Shown piece after piece: positions 13,100-24,865 of a stretch of DNA of 64,000 nucleotides. Location: NCBI GenBank assembly GCA_039619475.1, contig CM077115.1, forward strand, positions 237,061,692 through 237,125,691, in the 5' to 3' direction. The position numbers were made by a program, and so were the translations under genes. Source of the DNA: Icerya purchasi. Its lineage: Eukaryota; Arthropoda; Insecta; Hemiptera; Monophlebidae. The stretch's first letter is position 1; every line of letters begins with the position of its first letter. Under the pieces are notes generated by a model. The model saw only the letters and a list, made by a program, of their open reading frames with translations, was not told where the DNA came from and made no database searches.

Positions 13100-14270
13100 T
13101 TTTGTTTTGACAGTTCGGTATTTCGATAATAGTTCTCGCTGTGTCGGTAGTTAGAAAAGCGCGTTGTCAATCGGCGATACTAGGCGGCGAATAATAAGAA
13201 TCATTGTCTCATTGAAGGTTTCAAATTCGGCCAGGCTCGGGGTTAGCTAGTTGGTCGACAGGCAAAGTTAATCCGAGCGACCATGATTATTTATCGCAAA
13301 GTAAAGAGAAAACTGACGAAGAAAGTTTTAATTACTTTCGCAATAACAGCGAACGAGACTTTTCTTGTTTATCGAAGTAAGTTGTTGGCGCTGTAGGGAG
13401 CAAATGAAAGAAATCAGCACGGTGCGTCGTACAGTTAACAGCGTCACCTTTCGCGTAATAATGAATAGGCTTCCGTTGGCACAATTTGCCGATTCGCTAC
13501 CTGTCCCTTGCCCGTCTCGTAACGTGCAACATCGAACGGCCGCTCGCACAATCGCATCACCAATACACACACACATACACGCACGCACACTCGAATAAGC
13601 GAAAAGTTCAACAAAAGCCCGACCGTCTTCGCCCGCGCTCCATTTGCGAGATTCCAGTAAGGGCATTTTGCGGCAAATGGACAACTATACGGCCGGCTCA
13701 AGTACCTTGAATAATCCGGCGGCTGCGTAAGCGGCTGCTTCTGTTCAGAGGCTACCGCAAAGTTGCGATATAACGGGAGCTGCCTTTCTTTTTCTAATTC
13801 ACCTCCTTAGTTCTTGATTTTTCTCTTTTCTGACATACCCTCCACTCTTCCGCTTCGTCAGCCACATAGCTCGGAGGCAGCTTTCTTTCTTCCGAAAGGA
13901 ATTTACACTTTAATCTCGGAAATTGCTTCCAAATGATCGTGAATAATTGTCGCGAGCCACTTACTGTTCTGGAAGAAACGCGCCGGGTGGATCCGATGAA
14001 TTAGGTGCCGACGAGTAATGAAGAATATCGCCTCGCGCGGCCGAGATTAGAAATCATCTACCGGAGCGATAAATAAAAGCCGCTCTTGCTAAAACTAGTT
14101 TGATTGGAAAAGCGAAAAAAAGCGCCTAATTGATTGCCGACGTTCGTAATCGATATCGCCGTTTATTATTCTTTCCGAGTACTTTGTTCTCTAGCGTGAA
14201 TTCCGCATCCAGTTTCGTCGCAACCGATACTTCTTTAGAAATATAAATTGCTTATAAATAGAATGCATTT
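13100..14270. other. CpG-rich, less AT-rich block
   Basis: Between long AT-rich stretches this block has frequent CG dinucleotides (CGAACGGCCGCTCGC-type runs at 13530-13550, CGCCCGCGC near 13630), a short CA-rich tract at 13560-13590 and few homopolymers. Overlapping open frames of 74-118 codons lie at 13328-13710 on both strands. None has a recognisable domain, and their length follows from the lower stop density. It could be a regulatory island or an untranslated first exon of the host gene, but I see no proof of either. Confidence 0.35.
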
Positions 14271-14423
14271 CAGTTAAGTTCGACGAAATGTAAAAAACAA
14301 AAAAAAAAACGATGATAATGCGTAATATGAAATAGTAAATAATTAATTTTAACATTATTATAACATATATCTTCTGGGGTGATTCTTTAAATGATGGTTT
14401 AAAAATTATAAAACACTGGACAC

Positions 14424-14526
14424 AAAAAAGTCTTTATTAAAAATCGAAAAAAAAAAAAAAAAAATTCAAAACATGTCGGGATATTTTTTGCACTTTTTGA
14501 TTTTTAATGAAGGCTATTTCTTTTTT
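14424..14526. repeat. Imperfect inverted repeat
   Basis: An A-rich arm (14424-14451) carrying AGTCTTTATTAAAAATC is matched in reverse complement by 14493-14526 with a few mismatches. It would form a stem with a loop of roughly 40 bases. It may be a tiny foldback element. Confidence 0.4.
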
Positions 14527-16396
14527 AAATTTGTCTATTTTTCGTCGCTCGACCAAGCGCGGTTCTTTACGACGAAATATTATTACAATTTCATTTACAA
14601 ATTTTTACAAAAACTTAAAAACGCAATAAACTGAATGATATGTATTGGAAATTTTTAAGAATTGTAATATATTTTGACAGTTTCCCGTGTGGTCTGATAA
14701 TATTTCTGTAAGCGGCTTTCCCTAGACGTGGCAAACTCTATACGTTGGGCATCGAGACCTATTTTCATTTTGTTAAAAAATGTTTCGCTCGTTGAATTGA
14801 ACGGAAGGGAACTCAATACATATCCAAATCCGGAGGAATTTTTTTAGTTATAAATATACATATATAAGAAAGTTTGCAGTGGCCGAGACTTACAATTAAT
14901 AATTATTATTATAGTATATCTTATGTGTACAATTAATAGAGCATATCTGTTGAGCTATACTTCTATTATGCACCTTCATTTCGCCGACGAGTAAAGAATT
15001 CTAATTGTTACCGATGATTTTCAAAATTTACAACGATCAATTAGCATCCTAATTAGCTATATTAAAGAGAAAAAAAAACAAACAAAATTATACCAATTAC
15101 CTTTGTTGCCCAGCAGATTCCGGTGTTATCGCGAAAAATCGGAGTGAATCAATTGTTGAATATTTTCGATCAAATTTTTCCCGCTCTAGATATCAGCAGT
15201 TAAAACCCCCGGAAGTCGAATAGGCGATCTCCCGCATTTTTTTTCCGCTTTTTTATAAATATTCACTATTCACCGGGATCTTATAGTCTTTTCAAATTAA
15301 ATCTCAAGCGGATGTTCAATTATTTTTTAGATCCACGAGGCTTTATTGTTTTTCATTACTTCAGTACACTGTGCAGGCTCGTAATTTTTGCGATTAATGC
15401 GTATTCTAGCAGTTGTATTATTCCGCTCTCGGATAATCTGATATAATTCACGCCATCAAGCTTGGAATTTCGAATTTGCCGCAAATCATGGGGAACTGTT
15501 AAAAGCTGCAAATATTAAGACTTAAACAAAATTATAATATTAGACGGTTTATTGAATTTCCAACCGAACCATTTGATGATCTTATCAACTCTTATGTCTG
15601 TGCGTCTGACAATATCTGGGAGCTGTACTAGCGATACGTTGCTATTGTTATTTTATATTTCTTCTTCCGTTTGAAATATGTTACATATTGCTGTGGTTCA
15701 TTCGCTGTACACAAGTTGACTACTAGTGAATCAATTTCGTCGTCAGGGCGTTATTGATCCGACGCCTGGCATTTATAGTCAGATCGTACACGTTCGTACT
15801 ATTTCCAGCGCATCCATAACAATCGCTCGATAGAATTTATCCGAAGCTGAGATACAGTGAAGAATACTCTCTCCTTTTTAGATTCAATTTTCTCGTGTTA
15901 TTTGTGCGGGATTCGTAGTTTCATTCGAGATATCGATGTTCCGTTAATAATTTTATAACACTGCTCCTGAAAGCGAAATCAGCACTGTGCATTCCCGGGG
16001 ATGCGGAAATGACAAAAAAAAAAATGGTGATGCTAATAGTTTGGAATGAGACAAGTCTGATCACCTTAGTCTTGACAGCTAAACACCTTAACTATTCGAC
16101 TATACCTTAATACGAAACAAAACACTGATTTTACAAAGTTACACAAATCTAAGTGTTCATTTCCTGCCTGCCGGTTATTTAATAAAATAAAAGTAATGAA
16201 ACATTTCAGATATTTAAAGAGAATATAGGTATTATATGTTAGTAATGTTTTCGAGAATATCCTTTCCATTTAAATTTGTGTACATTTACGAACTTGGAAA
16301 AAATAATTAAAAAGAATATTACAAACGATGGAGAAACGGTCGACGGCGGTGGAGGCGGTGGCGTGCGATTGTTTACAGTTTTATTATTAATATTAA

Positions 16397-16429
<33 letters not shown>

Positions 16430-18214
16430 TGTCCTCTTCTCCGCTTTTCGCAGGCTTAAGTTGTAGCTTCTCGGGCATGAACCAGGGAGAAGTACATTAC
16501 GTTTCTTTAAACATTCTGCATATATGAGTGGAATCAATAATGACTGATTTCTGAATATCGGCTACTAGTTTTCCATAGTTTAGATGTAATTCGACAGCAC
16601 TTTTTCTTAATATTACTGGTACAACCGCCATTGTTGATACGACGAATGGTATTATCCTGACCCTATTCATAGCCCAAAGTCTTTTAACCTAATTCCCCAT
16701 GTATTTATTAATTTTCATAGACTATCTATTTTGAATGTTTTCGTTGTTCACAGCTGTAATATCAATAAGGGCCACATGTTTATTCTTCTTATCTTTACAC
16801 ACTCTTTTCAGATGAATAGTCCAAAATCACAACGCGGGAGAGGAAAAATGAGGCAATATATTTATAAAAACACATTTTATTTAATAAAAACCGGTATAAA
16901 AATGTAAATAAGGTAACTCTAAATTCAAAGGAATATGTAATATAGCTTTTCGCACATAGTACGCCTGCAACTGATTTCGGATTGATAGTTTCTCGTGTAT
17001 GTACGTAAATTCTCGACCACCTGCTCGGCAACCTCTTACCATATTGGTAGACGGAAATTATAGAACTGGGAATTGTATAATGCTGAAAGATTCGGCTCCG
17101 TTTGTTATATGCGGCTGGAAAGACAGCCCCGTTTAGCCGAAATTGAAGAAGGAAATTGAATATCGATATAACTTTTCAGTGTGTAATCGAAAAAATGACT
17201 ACACCTTTCTTTGTTGAGAGGGGAGGATATGAATTTGCAAAATCCGCCCTCAACCTCGAACGGAAAAAGAGAGACTAGAACAAAATAATATTTTAGCCAT
17301 TTCCCCGTGCTGAAATTACTTCTTTATGCAGCGTTGAAAAATTTTTACGTAAATATCGGCACCAAAAAATTGACTTGGATAAAAGCGACATCCGAAAAAT
17401 TTCACATTTGCCGCCATTTCAGAATCCGAGCGTACTGCTGACGGGTTGAAAATTAGTTGTCGTTTTTCACATAATTCTTTCAAAAATGGTCGTATCGAGA
17501 AATATTCCTTTGTAATCTTATTTATTACGTAAAAAGGTACTATAAGGCGGTGGCAGAAGCACATTCCATTTTCGGAACCATGCACTACCGGTATAGAGGG
17601 GGAATGATTCAAACTGTTTTTGTACAGTTTGGTATGTTTGAAATTTTATGTTGGCTGCGAGGGTAAATTTATTGTCGAAAATTGCTTCTATCAGTGAAAT
17701 TTGCAATTCTACTCGGTAATTTATTTATCCGGTCATTTATCCTCTCATTAGCCTTCACACAGCGGTTGATGCCGAAAATTAAAAAATCCAATTTCTTCAT
17801 GATAGAGAAATACTGAAAACAAACGTGGCCGCCAACGATAATTTATACAGATGGTATCAAAGGTGAATAATGAAAATTTCAGAAATAACGAATCGGATGA
17901 TTTATAAAATAAGATAAAAGGGAGGCGGCGAAAGCAAGACGAACAGTAGGGTTATAATGTTTAGAAATAGATATTTTAAAAGGGTAGATCGCGATCGATT
18001 TAAATATGCGGGGGAAGGCCCTCGTTCAGGGATAGCAGTTTATAATAAATATTAAATTTATTATTAAATTTATTATTAAATATTTTTTATTTAAATTGTG
18101 ATAATTTGTGTAATTAAATTTAAAAAAAATTTTTTTTAAATAAAGTCTCGAAAAACAAAATAATGGCAAAGAACAATAACAGAAACAGAAAAAAATAAAA
18201 ATACTGCACCTTAC
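14527..18214. other. Non-coding spacer with an ATT microsatellite
   Basis: No gene recognised. The stretch includes the ATT/AAT microsatellite at 16380-16428. Long leucine or asparagine runs in frames there are products of that microsatellite. Confidence 0.5.
16380..16428. repeat. (ATT)n microsatellite
   Basis: About 16 trinucleotide units with slight impurity at the left side. Confidence 0.95.
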
Positions 18215-18372
18215 TCTTCTTCTTTATTCTAAAGCCTTAGCCTTGTCAGTGCGAATTTTAACATTGCTATCTTCATCGTATCTGAATACTTGCTGCAACC
18301 AGCCATTTCCATCATTTGTCCAATAATCGTCTTCCTTGATCGACCTTTTCCTTTCTTGCCATTAAGTTTTCC
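18215..18372 (-). mobile_element. C-terminal scrap of a LINE endonuclease/RT protein
   Basis: Minus strand reads GKKGKGRSRKTIIGQMMEMA followed by an A-x-x-R-type end and a stop near 18,225. This matches the short tail found after the reverse transcriptase of RTE/CR1-like insect LINEs (a GRxRxT block, then a helix ending in R/W). No catalytic part is left. It abuts a LINE tail of the opposite orientation at about 18373. Confidence 0.5.
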
Positions 18373-19010
18373 TTGCACCTTACTATAAATGATATTTATG
18401 AAATGGCAGATTCCTTGGCCCAGATTGCTGTATCCTCACGCTTTTTTTTCTCTAAAATTCCCGTTTCTAATTTACTCCCATTGTGTAAAAAGTTTCATGT
18501 TAGATTTTGGTCAGATTTTTACGTTTCTTCCTTTTCCAATCAACCTTCCTTTTATTTTTCCATCCAACCTAATCTTAACACGCGGCCTTGATTTTACGAT
18601 TTTACTTCGCTTCGCCGCTCCGTTATTGCCCCCGTTATCCGTTTACGTCTGAATCATACTCTTCTTCCTTCCTCACGTTTTCATTTTCGTCTTGCACTTC
18701 CCCTTAATTATCCTCTCCATCCTAACGACGAAGCCGTCTGTGATCCTGACCATATCTTCTTTGAATATCCATCCCTCGTGAACGGACGCACTTCTTTGTA
18801 CTCCTATCTGTTATCACTCAAACTCCCTACTCTTTATTGTGCCTCGTATATCTTATAAACGTCGATCTCCGTTGTTCCTATCCTCAGTTCTTTTATCTTA
18901 TCAATATTTGACACCGACTCTACACCTAACTGATCCTTCTCCCTCGTGTTGTTTCTGGGCGAAGATCCTTTATTGACATGCCCAAAAGGGGGGTTAAAAA
19001 AAAAAAAAAA
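18373..19010 (+). mobile_element. LINE 3' part with RNase H end and zinc knuckle
   Basis: The + strand carries the end of an RNase H domain (MADSLAQIA at about 18401-18430), then the linker found in I-like LINEs, a VIRLRLNHTLLPSSR block (about 18620-18670) and a CDPDHIFFEYPS knuckle (18739-18775). The tail is a 15-base A run at 18996-19010. Stops and frameshifts separate the blocks, and the region 5' of RNase H is gone. It is read as a decayed, 5'-truncated I-like LINE, of a different subfamily from the nested copy at 21167. Confidence 0.65.
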
Positions 19011-21151
19011 GATATTTGGTTTTGCGAACTAGGAAAATATTGATCTTATGTTGAATAATTAATCAGAGTTAAGTTAATGGGGGAGGGGGCAGAATTTATT
19101 TTGCTCGATACGATTAAAATATGAAACCCACTAGAAGTAACCGATTATTATAACGCGATAGGAAAACATTACTTATGATGCGACAAATTAATTAATAGAC
19201 GAAATGAATTAGTATCAAAATAGTATTCGATTAGTAGTAATCTATTTAATACTCTAGCATTTACGTTACACAGGATGAACTCAAAGTTCACCGCTACTAC
19301 CTTTAAGGGCTGCACACTTGAGCATTTCAGTCAACTGTATATTGTACGCGCTATTCCAAACAGCGGTGGTATGCATACTATTTTAATTTAAATATTGATA
19401 AATTCATAATCTGTCTATTAAAATTTATAAATATAGAATAAATAAATTCCCCTTAATAACAAACAAAACGAAGTATTAATTTACACTTTAATCAATTTAA
19501 AAAACTTACCTTAGAAACATTTTCCAGCAAAGCTTATGATCAGCTAATAACACAGGGTGAACTTAATGAAATTCTTTTAACGTTAATACCTTGTTATTTA
19601 AATATATTTATCTTTGTTTTTCATTATTTCATTTACATATTCCACCGTTGTTTTTGTGTTTTTCCAGTTGGTAAACCATTTCTCATTGATTTTTTATGTT
19701 TTATCCTGATTTGACTGAAGTTTGGACAGATTAAAAAGGTATGATCCGGAGTGTCTATTATGTCTTTTTTACATATGTTTTTTTCTGTTATTTTATATTT
19801 TTTGAGGTATTCTCCAAAATTTCCATGTCCTGTTAAAAATTGACTGAGGTAGAAATTAGGTTTTAGTATCTTATTTTTAAATCTTTCTTCGATATTTCGA
19901 ATTAGTTTAAAGTCCTGTTTTTTCAGCGTTATACTCCTCTTGCCAGAGATTGTTATATTTAATTTTTATTTCTTTTATATTTTCTTTTTTTTTGTTTTTC
20001 GGTAATGCTTGATGATTTTGTTGCTTTAATTTCATTACTTTTCTGTATCTGTAGGCCAATAGGTAGTATTCCTGCAATTACATTGGTTGCTGTGTAACTG
20101 TTCTATATGCAGATACAATTCCCAATAACATTTTCCGTTGCTCTTTTCTAATCTTTTTTCATTTTGGGGTAGTAGATTGTGCTACCATATTCTATTATGG
20201 ACCTAAATAGCGCCGAGTATATAATTTTTCTGTCTGTAGATTTGATGCTAAAGGTATCGTTGTATAGAGCAGTTATTTTGCTGTAAACTTTTTTGATTTT
20301 TCCTGCTATGTAATTGATATGACTAATAAAATTTAGGTTTTCATCTAATATGATGCCCAGATACTTCATTTCCTCATTTGAAAGTATGTTTGAATCTTCC
20401 AGTTTCAGTTCCCTTCCTCTATGTCTTCTTTTATATATTTTTTTTTGTTATTTCCTTGTTACTAAAATGCTGTTTGTTTTCTCAGGATTTATTTTTAGCC
20501 CTAATTCTTTCAAAGCGTTATTTATTGCCTTGATGACTTCGTTAATTGGTTTGATATTTTTGACATCCTGAATCCTCACTATTAATAGATCATCTGCATA
20601 GCTTATAAATTCCATATTATTCCCGTTAAGGTCACATATATTATGTACCTTGACCATCGCAATGTTGAAAATAGTTGGGGATAATGCTGACCCCTGTGGT
20701 AGTCCTGCATTTAGTGTTTTTCGATATATTAATTCTTCATTATTATAGAATCTTATTTCTCTGGTTAATAGAAAACTTTTAATTATGTTTAGCGAGTTAT
20801 CATGAATATTGTTTTCTTTAAGGCAGTTTAATATGGAGAACCATTTAATTGCATCAAAAGCTCAACTTATATCAAAACTGATCAGTAGTGTCATTTTCAT
20901 TTTATTGTGTATATTTTGTTAGTTTCTACTTTTTTTAATACAGGTGTCTATTACATTTTCCGTGGATTTCTTTTTTATATAGCCGAACTGATTTCTGTGT
21001 ATCATTTTTCTTGTTACCTGTTCTTCTAATTTAAGTCGTATTATTTTCTCGTAGACTTTTCCTAAATTAGGCAAGAGAGCAATAGGTCTGTATGAATTTG
21101 GCATAGTCGGATCTTTTCCTGGTTTATTTAGCAGTTTACCAGAAATAAGGG

Positions 21152-21166
21152 AAATAATTAAGTTCC
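21152..21166. repeat. Target-site duplication, left copy
   Basis: AAATAATTAAGTTCC here is repeated exactly at 21747-21761 on the other side of the nested LINE. The first few bases overlap in sequence with the AAAT-rich tail, so the true duplication is 11 to 15 bp. Confidence 0.9.
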
Positions 21167-21746
21167 GACACAAGATTGCCCGCCTGGAGTACTTATGACA
21201 CCTCATGAAGCTAAAATGGCGATAAGCAACACAGTCAAAAACTACTGGAACACCCTTTGGCTCCAAACGCCGAGCAAACTCCACGAGTTTAGAAAAGATA
21301 CCTACGAAAACATGCCAACTCTCAGTAGACACGAGCAGTGTGTCCTAACTCGTATCCGCATTGGACACACAAACTTGACCCATTCGTTCCTCATATCTAA
21401 AAAACCGCCCAACCTGTGTCGAGGCTGCAACGTGCCTATATCGGTGAGGCATCTTTTGATCGAGTGTAATCACTACCAGCAGGCCAGACAACAAGCGGGT
21501 ATTACCAACGGCCTTCCAGAGATGTTTTCGGACGCCGAGAAGTGTAAAAAAATCGTAGCCTTCCTCAAAGACATCTCTGTATTCCAACTGATCTAACTTC
21601 CCCAGCCTTCAGCTAATTTTTTGATTTTTTTTTGTTTCGCTCATTTTCAAATATTCAATATAAAATTTTATAATTATCTGTAAAACCGTAGTCGCTAATG
21701 ACCTTGTAGTCCAAAAGCGACTTGTAAATATAATAAATAAATAAAT
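21167..21746 (+). mobile_element. Young nested 5'-truncated I-like LINE
   Basis: A 580-bp insertion on the + strand inside the minus-strand R1-like LINE, bounded by exact 11-15 bp duplications of the target. It holds the last 142 codons of an I-like ORF2 without a stop, a 3' untranslated part of about 130 bp and a tail of AATA/TAAA repeats (21728-21750). I-group elements often end in short A-rich repeats rather than pure poly(A). The clean duplication, the open frame and the position inside another element make it the youngest insertion recognised in the window. Confidence 0.93.
21168..21596 (+). pseudogene. C-terminal 142 residues of an I-like LINE ORF2
   Basis: Open from the truncation point to TAA at 21594-21596. 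The first ATG is at 21195, but the upstream nine codons are in frame with it, so the ATG is internal to the lost protein and not a real start. The block QCVLTRIRIGHTNLTHSFL (about residues 60-80) is followed by a knuckle with CRGC, H and C spacing (LCRGCNVPISVRHLLIEC), the usual end of I-like ORF2 after RNase H. No catalytic domain is present, so the fragment has no known activity alone. Confidence 0.9.
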
Positions 21747-21761
21747 AAATAATTAAGTTCC
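21747..21761. repeat. Target-site duplication, right copy
   Basis: Exact copy of 21152-21166. After it the interrupted R1-like LINE resumes on the minus strand. Confidence 0.9.
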
Positions 21762-22500
21762 AGATATTTATTATAAATAGTGAGTAAAATGTCTAGGTTA
21801 TTTTCATGAATTATTTTTATCATTTTATTTTATGTCCCATCCGGTCCGTTTGCTTTTCTATTGTTTAAATTCTTGATTATGTGATTGATTTCATATAGTT
21901 CGATGGATTTTATGATAATCTGGTATTGTATCGTTTACCGGTGGGAATAGTTTTTCTCATATCAGTTCATACTTTTCTTTTTCTTCTGTTACCGTTTGAC
22001 TCTGGTCATTTTTCAACGGGGGGAAATTAAATTTCGTTAATTTGTTCATTATTACTTTGTAGGGCTTACCCCATACTGCAGAATTGTTTACAAGTTTTTT
22101 CCACATTTCTATTCTCTTGTTGTCGATTTTCCTTTTGTAATCTTTCCTAATCGGTGTGATTGTTTCAGTTATTATGTTTAATTTTATTAAATCTTTTCCC
22201 TTTTTGTATTAATATATTTAATTCTTGTCAGATTTTTTATTACCTACTTGTATATTTCTAGTTTATTATTCCATTATGTGTTTGTAGTGTTAATTTAATT
22301 TTTTAACCATACTTTTTTCTCTGATTTTATCTATTTTAATTAGTACTGTTTCTACTTTTTTTTTTATCTCTTCTGTATTCAATGATTTTTTGATTGATTT
22401 CAATTCGTCAATTAGATCGGTTTTTTTTTTAATTCTTCTTCAAAGATGCTGTAATTTATTGTTTTAATCTCCTGTAAGTTGTCGTGTTGGTTCTCCAAGT

Positions 22501-24865
22501 TTTTACGGTTAATTTTATTGTTTCGTGTTGAGAAAGAGTGCTGTCTTTTATTTCGATCTCTTGTACTTTCTGTTTTATTTTATCGCAAAAACATTAGAAA
22601 AATGGGAGCACAGTAATAGTGGATGTTTTGCAAAATACACTGTACATCACCGTCATTTTCTAAAAACTTTTTATTGCAGGAACACGCCGGTTTTTCTTTC
22701 AGGCCAAAAAATCGACTATTTTTGGCTGTCTTCAAATGCTCGAAATTTTTGTCCTCTGCACGATTTAGTGGTGCCGTTTCGCATGTTTTGACAACTTTTT
22801 ATTCAAAAAATTTAGACTGCGCTGTTGAATTACGTTAAGCGGTTTGACACTGAAACGTTGTAGCTCCCGGAAAATGTTATCGATAATGTAATCAGTTTGC
22901 AATGCGCAATGGTAGCCGGACGCAGTGAACGGGGATCAATGCGAATCGTTTTTGAACGTTCTTTGTACTAAATTAAATCTAAGTCTAGTACACAAAGATC
23001 GTTATAGCCTCCGTAGAAAAGACGATCAGTACTCACAATGAATAGTTTTATAAGTTTAATCATTATTTAGAAATGCAGAAAAATCTCCGATTAATGTTCT
23101 CTGCGCTCGCAAATAATTGCTCGTAATAGGGAAATAAAGGTTATCTTCTAGACCTTAACTACTACACTGATATCCAGTTTAAGTCTCGTAAATTCTTAAT
23201 CCACTTTCCCTCCAATCTTTCTTTATTATTAATAATTATTACGGTGATGGATTCATTATCCTTCGTTAGTAATTCTTCTACTAAATGCAGATGTAATTAG
23301 CAAAGGAAAGTCATCTGGAAGCGCCGGTGAGAAAAGAACAGCGCTGTTCTCTTCAGATCTCCGTTAGAATGAAAGGCCTACATCAAAGATAAAATCGATA
23401 GTTCTTTTAAGGAAAACGTCGTCGCGTTTCGTATTGAGAGCTAGTCGAAAGAAAAAAAGTCTCTCACGTTGCTGAACGTAGCTCAGCGGTTACGGGCCAG
23501 CTGTAAAAGTTTATCCGTTTCATTTCCTCCACCTTCGAGCACTTTAATTGAACTCGTAACTTTTCCGAATAATCTACAAATCCAGAGAGACACAGGAATT
23601 GTATGGCAGAGGTGTGGCCGGCAGCGAATTTAATTTCCGATTTCAACGCAAGATCTAGAGACTAGCCTTATCACATTTCTAAACCTTTCGCCACGCTGTT
23701 CGTTCGTATGACCCTTTTTAGTTCGTTCGGGAATAAAAGTCACATTTTCATTTAATTGTGTCCATATACTATCGGAAAATTCTCCCATTTACCACAGGCT
23801 AGTTTATTATTTTCCGTTTCCAGCCTACTCGTTCAATTTATGGCTTTTTTCCGTTTGAAACAAGCCGAGAAAAACAATTTTTGTTTCAGAGGCGAATTCT
23901 ATCGTTGCATGTATGCACGGATGTGTACATTGCGCCGTTAAATTTTATTGTTCTCATGACGTAAGCTAAACTATTATTTTACAATAGGGGGAGAGCGCGA
24001 GTGTCTGCGTGTTCGAATACCGCAGCGACATTGCCGGAATTTAAAAAGTCCTCTTCGACCTTTCGACAGAATTATAGCCTGTGTCATTTGTTTAACCGAT
24101 CGCCGCCACGAATTTAATGAAGTAATTTGCATTCCGCTGTTCTGGTTTATCTATTTTCTCGCGAGCAATAGAAAGCCTATCAGCGCTACTGGTTTCCTTT
24201 TATATCCAGTACGTGATGGGCGGCACACGACTCGCCTATTATGCAGACGCATGTTCGCTTTTTTTTCGATGGCTCTCCAAGCTGAAGACGACCGCCTGCG
24301 CTCGAAATAATTTATATAAGGAAATTTGCCGACATGTGCGTATCTGTTAGATAAAAACAAGAAAATGTTTTCTTACATTTTTTTTTTTTTATTTTTTATT
24401 TTGTTTTGTTTCCGTGAATTCAGTATGATTTGAACGTTAGCCTGCTGACCAAATGAACTATATATATTGTTCAGGCCAAAAAAAAAAAAAAAAAAAAAAA
24501 AACATTGTCAGACATTGTGTGACTGGAAAACCCGTATTGTCGAGATAGCTTAGTTGCACTTGACCCCTACGTCTTAGGGGACTGAAATTATTACAAGTAA
24601 TTGATCATCGCTAACAGTGACGTGGAAAGCAATGTGGCAAACAGGCACAATGCACGCTACTAAGCGTATAGACAGACATACTTGTAAGATACAGCATTTG
24701 TATCAATAAAAATCGAACGATTACACAATCAACTCCGAGTATGGTCTTGCGTGTACGTACTAACCTTACATGTAACAACTGCCATGGACACACTCAATAC
24801 AACTGGAATGTACAAATAGGGAAATAATTTATTTAAATGTAGGTGAATACATACACCTGTTTACT
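22501..24865. other. Non-coding spacer
   Basis: No gene recognised. The part from about 23,270 to 24,330 is less AT-rich, with scattered CpG, and has short frames without domains. A 25-base A run lies at 24478-24502. Confidence 0.5.
24478..24502. repeat. Poly(A) run of about 25 bases
   Basis: Pure A run. It may be the tail of a + strand retroposon, but no body was recognised upstream. Confidence 0.9.

Larger units (their letters stand above)
19690..22440 (-). pseudogene. R1-like LINE reverse transcriptase, interrupted
   Basis: In minus-strand order: linker with WGKPYK and FPP; NRKANGPDG; then, after the nested element, SYRPIALLPNLGKVYEKII (about 21040-21100), NQFGYIKKKSTENVI (20940-20990), FDAIKWF (20830-20860), GLPQGSALSPTIFNI (about 20660-20705), SYADDLL (about 20583-20603, catalytic Asp pair intact), MKYLGIILDENLNFISHI (20310-20369) and LTGHGNFGEYLKKYK (about 19800-19850). 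Long stretches stay open, so decay is moderate, but there are several stops and frameshifts besides the 580-bp insertion. The enzyme would copy element RNA at a nicked target. Confidence 0.85.
19400..22500 (-). mobile_element. R1-like LINE, split by a nested insertion
   Basis: A long minus-strand LINE. It begins 5'-truncated near 22500 in the linker between endonuclease and reverse transcriptase (WGKPYK near 22060, ANGPDG near 21845) and runs through the reverse transcriptase to the C-terminal LTGHGNF block near 19,830. The 3' untranslated part probably reaches about 19,400. Bases 21167-21746 are a later insertion on the opposite strand and are not part of it. Motif spelling (GLPQGSALSP, SYADD, LTGHG) fits the R1 group; the exact clade was not determined. 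A related tail lies at 29451-29860. Confidence 0.85.

Noticed and set aside
13328..13710. Overlapping frames of 74-118 codons on both strands
   Set aside because: They lie in the CpG-rich block where stops are rarer, contain a CA-repeat read as Val-Cys or His-Thr runs, and show no domain.
23465..23545. tRNA or tRNA-SINE: GTAGCTCAGCGG resembles an A box, with a TTCGA-containing stretch about 55 bases on
   Set aside because: The second half does not match a B box well, no cloverleaf can be drawn, and no tail or duplication was seen.
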